From: Fidelibacterota bacterium
GTDB lineage: Bacteria; Fidelibacterota; JAANXI01
DNA: 12,626 nt
Assembly: GCA_018263365.1 (NCBI GenBank)
Contig: JAANXI010000041.1
Location: 1-12,626, forward strand
Direction of reading: 5' to 3'
The notes below the pieces were generated by a model. It saw only the letters and a list, made by a program, of their open reading frames with translations. It had not been told where the DNA came from and ran no database searches. The position numbers were made by a program, and so were the translations under genes. Below are positions 7,025 to 12,626 of the stretch, piece after piece (position 1 is the first letter of the stretch; the number at the start of each line of letters is the position of its first letter).

Positions 7025-7049
7025 GATAATCGGGTTAATAGATGGAATA

Positions 7050-9695
7050 TCAGCCAGTCGTATCGGCATTTATCCGACGCTCATACCGCTGCAACATCTG
7101 ACGCGCATTTTTATCGTCAGGATGGTTCTGAACCCAGCTGTTCACCAGTTCATACGCGTCTCTCCAGCGCTGCTGCTCCTCGTAAATGCGCAACAATGAG
7201 CCGATGACCTGGCCGTTTTCAGGATTTTGTTGATATATCTCTGTGAACAGGCTGTCGGCGGTCTCAAAATCGTTCAAGGTCGAGATATACAGCGACGCAT
7301 ACCGTATTTTCCGCTGGATCCCGAGGCGCGGATTGTCCAGCGTTTTGTCCAGCCGCTCCCGTAACACCTCCGGGCGTCCGGCCTGGGCATACATCCGTCC
7401 TATTTCCAGGAAGATGTCGGAGTTGGTAAACGGGATCGTGTCCTCCGGAATGGCCTTGCTCATTTCATCCAGCGCGTTCGCCATCTTATCGTATTTTCCT
7501 TCCTGATAATAATGAAAGGCCAGCTGCATGAATGTGGAACGATAATTCTGAAGCAATTTCTGGATGTTGTTATTAAAGTAGACATCGGGATCGCCCAGGT
7601 TCCGGTACTTGTATTTCTCGAACAGGTTTTCCTCCAGCTTCTCCGCAGCAATTTCACCCTGGACCTTGTACGGCATCACCTTGAGAGCCAACCCATCCAT
7701 TCGGAGATACGGATCGAGGTTAATCTTGTTCTGTTGGGCAACGGTAATGGCAAAATAGACCGGGCGTTTTGTCAGATTTTCCTCCAGGATTCGCAGAATC
7801 ATAATATCCTGCACCCGGATCGCCTGACCGCCATAGGTCGGCTTCATCTTAAATTGGATTTTTCCATCAGGATTTTTCTCCGATTTCGGGGCGGTAACAG
7901 CGACCTGCTGCTCCTGAAATCGCATGGGATACATTTGATTGATCATCCGGTCGGAAAACGAATACGGAAGAATTTGCGGCTCGTAATCCCGGAGCTGTTT
8001 TATATACCAGTGCGTGTTCAAAAGGCTCAGGTTGACGACCCGCACGTCCTTACGAACGCCGACAACTTCTTGTAGATACCAGAGCGGAAACGTGTCATTA
8101 TCACCGTTGGTAAAGATAATGCCGTTCGGCTCGACGGTCTCTAAAATATTGTAGGAATAATCCCAGGCGACATAATTCCCGGAACGGTCGTGAGAATGAT
8201 AATTTTTCCCGATCATCTGCGCCGGTATTGCCAATACAAGGACAGCAATCATCGCGTAACTGGCAATGCGCTGGACGCCGCCCTGTAATTTTTCGAACAC
8301 GAGCTCCATCAGGCCGGACGCACCGAGCCCCATCCAGATAGCGAAGGCCATAAATGAACCGGCGTAGCTGTAGTCACGCTCACGCGGTTGTGGATCCGGC
8401 TGATTGAGGTAGGCGACCACCGCCAGTCCGGTCATGATAAACAGGGCTAAAACTACCAGTCCGCGCTTGCTATCCCGGTTGAAATGGTGAAACATGCCGA
8501 AGAGACCAAGTAGGAACGGCAACATGTAAAACTGGGTTGGATCGACATTGTCCCCAATCCGCCCGATAAACTGCCAGTTGAAATACCGGACGTACATGTA
8601 CTTAATTTGGTATTCCCAGACGAATCCCCAGGTGGAATTCACCTGATCGGCGATGTGCGCACCCGGATCATTTTTGGAGTTCTGCCAGACGCCCTGGCGA
8701 TCCACAATGGAATGTTGCCCGTATTGTTCACGTTCAAGGTAGGAGACAAATTTTGCCGGAGTCGACGGATCGTTTTCGTTAATGAACGGATCCTGGTTCG
8801 CCCGGATGTAGATCATCGAGTAACTCGTATATCCGACGAATATCAGAGAAATAGCCATCAGGACAAGTGCGAGTAACTGTTTGTTTTCCCGGAAGGCCCA
8901 CCAGGCCCACAGAAAAATACCAACCACGATAATCCCAATGAGGAAAAATCCGAAATATCCTCCGGCGTACTGGATAGACATCACTTTGGCCAGGCCTTTA
9001 ATTATCCCCAGGTACACGACTAAAAATGCGCCCAGCGTAATCGCGACCGTTGCAAAAAAGGTCGACCACTGAAACTCGTATTTTCTGAAATAAATCACCA
9101 GCGCAATCACCGGCAACGCCAGGAGATTAAGGAGGTGCACACCTATTGACAATCCTATGACATAGGCAATCAGCAGCAGATAGCGTTTGTGTCCCGGTTC
9201 TTCCGACCGTTCCGCCCACCGCAGAATCAGCCACACAACCAGCGCCGCAGCAAACGTACTCATCGCATAAACTTCCGCTTCCACCGCGTTGAACCAGTGG
9301 CTGTCAGTCCCGGCAAAGCCCATCGCGCCGACAAAACCACCAACGTATGCCACAATTTTGCCTTGTGTGGATTCCAGCTCGCCGCCGCGCCAGATCTTGA
9401 CCAGTTTTACAATAATGAGAAATACGAGGAGGTTGGCAAGCGCTGCGGATAACGGAGACATCAGATTCACCCGCAACGCCGGATCGGCAGCAGTGGGTAA
9501 GAGGCTGAAAAACCGGCCAATTAGAATAAACAGTGGACTACCAGGGGGATGCGGTACGCCAAGCGTATATGAGCTGGCAATAAATTCGCCACAATCCCAA
9601 AATGAGACGGTCGGAGCAACAGTCAGCAGGTACAAAACCAGCGATGAAAGGAATACAAATGCCCCTAAAACAATTTTCGTACGGTCGTGCTGCAT
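7050..9695 (-). CDS. DUF2723/GT117 membrane glycosyltransferase with C-terminal TPR-like region
   Basis: An 881-residue integral membrane protein related to TMEM260 and protein O-mannosyltransferases, expected to use a lipid-linked sugar donor at the outer face of the cytoplasmic membrane. After the first membrane helix (about 8-27) comes the signature FWDCGEF at 32-38, where the acidic residues are probably catalytic, and HPPGSPLF at 49-56. About a dozen hydrophobic segments run to residue 495. A loop carries PQPRERDYSYAGS at 435-447, another family block. The soluble part starts with NGDNDTFPLWYLQE at 530-543, a conserved block in DUF2723 proteins, and ends in helical TPR-like repeats from about 720. 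The ATG at 9695 has GAGGA 5 bases upstream. The acceptor is unknown: O-glycosylation of exported proteins is plausible for the family but not shown here. It is the first gene of a pair with GT2. Length is normal for two-part members of the family. Confidence 0.9.
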   Translation of the reverse strand: MQHDRTKIVLGAFVFLSSLVLYLLTVAPTVSFWDCGEFIASSYTLGVPHPPGSPLFILIGRFFSLLPTAADPALRVNLMSPLSAALANLLVFLIIVKLVKIWRGGELESTQGKIVAYVGGFVGAMGFAGTDSHWFNAVEAEVYAMSTFAAALVVWLILRWAERSEEPGHKRYLLLIAYVIGLSIGVHLLNLLALPVIALVIYFRKYEFQWSTFFATVAITLGAFLVVYLGIIKGLAKVMSIQYAGGYFGFFLIGIIVVGIFLWAWWAFRENKQLLALVLMAISLIFVGYTSYSMIYIRANQDPFINENDPSTPAKFVSYLEREQYGQHSIVDRQGVWQNSKNDPGAHIADQVNSTWGFVWEYQIKYMYVRYFNWQFIGRIGDNVDPTQFYMLPFLLGLFGMFHHFNRDSKRGLVVLALFIMTGLAVVAYLNQPDPQPRERDYSYAGSFMAFAIWMGLGASGLMELVFEKLQGGVQRIASYAMIAVLVLAIPAQMIGKNYHSHDRSGNYVAWDYSYNILETVEPNGIIFTNGDNDTFPLWYLQEVVGVRKDVRVVNLSLLNTHWYIKQLRDYEPQILPYSFSDRMINQMYPMRFQEQQVAVTAPKSEKNPDGKIQFKMKPTYGGQAIRVQDIMILRILEENLTKRPVYFAITVAQQNKINLDPYLRMDGLALKVMPYKVQGEIAAEKLEENLFEKYKYRNLGDPDVYFNNNIQKLLQNYRSTFMQLAFHYYQEGKYDKMANALDEMSKAIPEDTIPFTNSDIFLEIGRMYAQAGRPEVLRERLDKTLDNPRLGIQRKIRYASLYISTLNDFETADSLFTEIYQQNPENGQVIGSLLRIYEEQQRWRDAYELVNSWVQNHPDDKNARQMLQRYERRINADTTG

Positions 9696-9754
9696 GGAAT
9701 CCTCGTAGTCTATAGTTTGGTCTGCAAGTTTCTACGGACTAAATCAAACAAAAT

Positions 9755-9783
9755 AGTATACACTTTTTTCCCTTGATTATCTA
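9755..9783 (-). promoter_or_regulatory. Possible promoter of the GT117-GT2 pair
   Basis: On the minus strand TAGATA (9783-9778) and TATACT (9760-9755) are 17 bp apart and match four and five of six sigma-70 consensus bases. It sits 60 bp upstream of the GT117 start, in the 155-bp gap after the DUF1844 gene. A hairpin GGAGAC/GTCTCC (9813-9818 with 9837-9842, loop 18) also lies in this gap. It has no T-tract, so it is at best a weak end for the recG group. Confidence 0.3.
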
Positions 9784-9850
9784 ACGGAAATCAGAGGCAG
9801 AATCAACTTTTCGGAGACGTTATCAGCCTATTGAAGGTCTCCAATACCAA

Positions 9851-10279
9851 TTAGGGAGTCCAGAGATTGGATTTGTCGCCGGAGTCCGAATCGTCATCTT
9901 TTTGGCCGCCCATCGCCTCATCCGGGGTGACGATATTTTTCGGGCCGGACTTCGGAGCGCCGGATTCGGACTTTTCTTCGTCCCCGGAATTCGCAGAGCT
10001 GTCTTCTTTCTTTTTCTCTTCCATGTAATTCATTTTCAACTCTTTGATCGCCCGGGTGAGGAGTTTGGATTCATCCTCGGAGAGATTACCTTCCGTTTTC
10101 TCTTTGAGCATATCCAGCAAATCGATGGTAAACTGGGCCTGCTCCATATCCTTTTCCACTTTATCGGTCATCGGATTGGCCATTTTGCCCATCTGCATCC
10201 AGGCGCTCGAATAAAAGGTTGAGACTAGATAACTAAAAAGTTCGTCCTGCCCGATTTGTTGCTGTTGTTCATCTGCCAT
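9851..10279 (-). CDS. DUF1844 family protein
   Basis: A 142-residue soluble protein of unknown function. Residues about 12-90 match the DUF1844 pattern: FSYLVSTFYSSAWMQMGKM, then a predicted helical stretch with the acidic-hydrophobic QAQFTIDLLDMLKEKTEGNL and a second helix LLTRAIKELKMNYME. The C-terminal third (about 90-142) is low-complexity, rich in K, E, D, S and G, and probably disordered; it ends NLWTP. The N-terminus has a glutamine run (QQQQ). There is no signal peptide or membrane segment. AAAGGAGGT lies 5 bases before the ATG at 10279, the strongest ribosome site in the window. The start is 15 bp past the recG stop, so the two genes are very probably co-transcribed. The family is widespread, and no reaction or partner can be assigned from this context. 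Confidence 0.85.
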   Translation of the reverse strand: MADEQQQQIGQDELFSYLVSTFYSSAWMQMGKMANPMTDKVEKDMEQAQFTIDLLDMLKEKTEGNLSEDESKLLTRAIKELKMNYMEEKKKEDSSANSGDEEKSESGAPKSGPKNIVTPDEAMGGQKDDDSDSGDKSNLWTP

Positions 10280-10294
10280 GATTGACCTCCTTTC

Positions 10295-12418
10295 TCAACT
10301 GATGTGACTCAATTTCCACTGTTCCTTGTAATGCGTCACAAAATGTGATTTCAAATTCGAATAGTCATCCGACTCAAGAGTCGGGTCTTTTTTCACTAAA
10401 TCAAATGCTGCGTTTCGGGCTAAATATAACAGGTCTTTATCGTTAATAAAATCCGCAATTTTCAGGTCTGGAAAGCCGCTCTGCTTCGTTCCGAACATTT
10501 CCCCCGGCCCGCGGATTTTCAGGTCTTCATCGGCGATTCGAAAGCCATCGGTCGTTTCAACCATAATGGAGAGCCGTTGTTCCGCGGTTTCGTTGTTGCT
10601 GCCCTTATTCCTCTGCACCAATATGCAGTAACTTTTATGGGCTCCCCGCCCAACGCGACCACGCAGCTGATGGAGCTGCGTCAGGCCAAAGCGCTCGGCG
10701 TTTTCGATGAGCATAATCGTAGCATTCGGTACGTCAATGCCGACTTCAATAACTGTTGTACTCACCAGCATCTGAATCTCGTTGGCCTCGAACCGACGCA
10801 TTATTTCTTCTTTCTCATCGGCATTCATCCGGCCATGTAGGAGTGCTACCTCATAGTCCGAAAATACCTGCTGAAGATACTCGTATCCCTGGGTGGCTGC
10901 CTGCAAATCCGTTTTTTCGGATTCCTCGATCAGCGGATACACTACATAGCACTGCCTGTCCTTGTCGAGTTCATCTTTGATAAACCTGTACACGCTGTCT
11001 AGTTTATTTACGGGCACTTTTTTCGTGATGATCTTTTGTCGGTCAGCCGGTAACTCATCGATAGTACTCACATCCAAGTCACCGTAGACCGTGAGTGACA
11101 TGGTCCGCGGAATAGGTGTGGCGGTCATCACCAGCACGTCGATGTTGTCCCCTTTTTTGTTGAGTTCGCCGCGCTGTAATACTCCAAATCGGTGCTGCTC
11201 GTCGATGATAGCCAATCCCAGCGCATCGAATGCTACCCCCTCCTGGATGAGCGCATGCGTCCCAACTACGATCGGGATATCACCGTGTTTCAGGCCGGTG
11301 AGAATACTTTTTCGATCTTTGCCTTTCAGTGAGCCGGTCAGCAACGCCACCGGTACTTTCAGTTTCCTGAAATACGACTGTACCGTACGATAATGCTGCT
11401 CCGCCAGGATTTCCGTTGGCGCCATAAACGCCACCTGATAGCCGTTGCCCACGGCGATACTCGCCGCCAGCATTGCGACCACGGTTTTCCCGGAGCCCAC
11501 GTCGCCCTGCAGGAGCCGATTCATCACATTTTTGGATTTCATATCCGCCCGGATCTCCCGCATAGCTTCCTTTTGCGCATCAGTCAGCTCAAATGGTAAA
11601 ATCCGGTACAGCGACTCGCATAACGGGCCGATCTCGTCGTAACTGATGCCTTCCGGCGCCTTCTTGTAGTGATATTTCCGAAGCGCCAGCATCAACTGGA
11701 TGAAAAACAGTTCTTCGAACTTCAGCCGCTTTTTCGCTTTGTCCAGCGATGCCTGACCGTCCGGGGCATGGATGCCTTTTAACGCCTGTTCGATCTGTGC
11801 TAATCTGTATTCGGAACGGATATTTTCTGGCAGGTACTCCGGTATGACGCCATCCAGTTTTGGGAGAACGCGGTTGTAGATCTTGCGGAACCGTCGGCTG
11901 TCCAGCCCAACTCGTTTGAGTTTTTCGCTGCCGGGATACAGCGGAATGATCTTCCCGGTATTCACCGGATCTTCTTCACCTTTGCCCAGCTTATCGTAAT
12001 CCGGATGATTCATGGATAATCCATTGAAAAACGCCACCTTTCCGCTGACGGCAATCGGCTCGCCGGTTTTAAAGACGTTTTTAATCCAGCGGACGCCGCG
12101 GAACCAGCGGCATTTGAGCATTCCGGTTTTATCCTCCACCACCAGTTCAAAGTATGATCGACGACGTCCTTTCCGAACGCCCTTCGCCATCACCTTGCCG
12201 ACGACAGTGGCTTCCTGATCCACCTTCAGTTTGTTTATAGGAACGATTGTGCTGCGATCAAGATATCGCCTGGGGAAAAAATAGAGGAGGTCTTCGACCG
12301 TTTCGACGTCGAAGGATTCGAGCGCCTCAGCCCGCTTGGGCCCGACGCCCTTCAGATACTGAACAAGAGAATCCGGGGTGAGTTTTTTGGTATTTGCAGA
12401 CGGCGTCGAGGAGGACAT
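10295..12418 (-). CDS. recG: ATP-dependent DNA helicase RecG
   Basis: A 707-residue superfamily 2 helicase that remodels stalled replication forks and branched recombination intermediates. The N-terminal wedge domain carries a helix-hairpin element, VQYLKGVGPKRAEAL, near 19-33, then LLYFFPRRYLD (44-54) and an OB-fold that binds branched DNA. The motor shows Walker A GDVGSGKT at 305-312, DEQHRFGV from 406, TATPIPRT at 432-439, LHGRM at 526-530, STTVIEVGIDVP at 552-563 and QLRGRVGRG at 583-591. The later GTKQSGFPDLKIADF belongs to the TRG region that couples ATP hydrolysis to translocation. The length is normal (about 690-710). The ATG at 12418 lies 8 bp after the upstream stop codon and has no clear Shine-Dalgarno site, so translation may be coupled. 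The neighbouring DUF4139 and DUF1844 genes have no known tie to fork repair. Confidence 0.97.
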   Translation of the reverse strand: MSSSTPSANTKKLTPDSLVQYLKGVGPKRAEALESFDVETVEDLLYFFPRRYLDRSTIVPINKLKVDQEATVVGKVMAKGVRKGRRRSYFELVVEDKTGMLKCRWFRGVRWIKNVFKTGEPIAVSGKVAFFNGLSMNHPDYDKLGKGEEDPVNTGKIIPLYPGSEKLKRVGLDSRRFRKIYNRVLPKLDGVIPEYLPENIRSEYRLAQIEQALKGIHAPDGQASLDKAKKRLKFEELFFIQLMLALRKYHYKKAPEGISYDEIGPLCESLYRILPFELTDAQKEAMREIRADMKSKNVMNRLLQGDVGSGKTVVAMLAASIAVGNGYQVAFMAPTEILAEQHYRTVQSYFRKLKVPVALLTGSLKGKDRKSILTGLKHGDIPIVVGTHALIQEGVAFDALGLAIIDEQHRFGVLQRGELNKKGDNIDVLVMTATPIPRTMSLTVYGDLDVSTIDELPADRQKIITKKVPVNKLDSVYRFIKDELDKDRQCYVVYPLIEESEKTDLQAATQGYEYLQQVFSDYEVALLHGRMNADEKEEIMRRFEANEIQMLVSTTVIEVGIDVPNATIMLIENAERFGLTQLHQLRGRVGRGAHKSYCILVQRNKGSNNETAEQRLSIMVETTDGFRIADEDLKIRGPGEMFGTKQSGFPDLKIADFINDKDLLYLARNAAFDLVKKDPTLESDDYSNLKSHFVTHYKEQWKLSHIS

Positions 12419-12426
12419 ACACCGGT

Positions 12427-12626
12427 TTAACGGTTGCGTTCAATCGTAAATTCGACAGTCGAGGAGCCGTCGCCGGCAACATCCAACTCATAGAGTAGCG
12501 TGCCGGCGTCTTCCCGCGTGGAGGAACGCGACTCTTTGGTGACATCCCAAGCGCCGTAAAAATGCTCGAGGACGTTCACTGTGACGGCTTCTTCCTTATG
12601 ATTACGGAGATTGACCTCAACAGTGA
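12427..12626 (-). CDS. DUF4139 domain protein, C-terminal end only
   Basis: The last 65 or so codons of a gene that enters from beyond the window edge; its stop TAA is at 12429-12427 on the minus strand. The readable residues include TVEVNLRNHKEEAVTVNVLE and HFYGAWDVTKESRSSTRED, ending in GDGSSTVEFTIERNR. This beta-rich pattern, a strand with RNHK followed by VTVxVxEH and a final GxxTVEFTIE strand, matches the C-terminus of DUF4139 proteins, which are usually exported beta-sandwich proteins of unknown function. The start, signal peptide and N-terminal domain are outside the window. It precedes recG by 8 bp and so probably shares its transcript. Confidence 0.7.
   Translation of the reverse strand, partial: TVEVNLRNHKEEAVTVNVLEHFYGAWDVTKESRSSTREDAGTLLYELDVAGDGSSTVEFTIERNR

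Noticed and set aside
7512..8075. 187-codon open frame on the plus strand
   Set aside because: It lies wholly antisense to the well-supported GT117 gene and its translation resembles no family; it is a shadow of biased codon use.

Overview
The window carries a set of housekeeping and cell-envelope genes from a bacterium that is most likely a member of the FCB group (Bacteroidota and relatives such as Balneolota, Rhodothermota, Ignavibacteriota, Calditrichota or Marinimicrobia). The clues are a DUF4835/PorD-type protein (type IX secretion accessory), a DUF2723/GT117 membrane glycosyltransferase with a C-terminal repeat region, and a GC content that looks close to 50 percent. Clear Shine-Dalgarno sites in front of trxB, the DUF1844 gene and the GT117 gene argue against a typical member of class Bacteroidia, where such sites are usually weak or absent. 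The exact phylum cannot be fixed from the sequence alone.

Layout. Bases 166-1410 (minus) encode the translesion polymerase DinB. Bases 1411-2396 form a non-coding stretch of almost 1 kb that is rich in repeats: three short-period tandem tracts, a 163-bp palindromic MITE-like element with 17-bp terminal inverted repeats, and a roughly 110-bp doublet of inverted hairpin units. Thioredoxin reductase (trxB, plus, 2397-3335) follows, ending in a textbook intrinsic terminator. Next is a CCA-adding-type tRNA nucleotidyltransferase with an HD domain (minus, 3454-4878), divergent from a PorD/DUF4835 gene (plus). PorD converges, with only 2 bp between the stop codons, on a minus-strand block that fills the rest of the window.

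Read in its own direction, the minus-strand block is: the 3' end of a DUF4139 gene, recG, a DUF1844 gene, a gap of 155 bp, the GT117/DUF2723 membrane glycosyltransferase, a hairpin, then a family 2 glycosyltransferase. DUF4139-recG-DUF1844 are spaced 8 and 15 bp apart and are probably co-transcribed. The two glycosyltransferases form a second small group that may modify exported proteins or build envelope glycans. PorD next door also concerns the envelope, but nothing in the sequence proves a functional link.

The most unusual material is the repeat-dense dinB-trxB spacer. All protein genes belong to known families and I see no new multi-gene system, defence island, CRISPR array, tRNA or rRNA.
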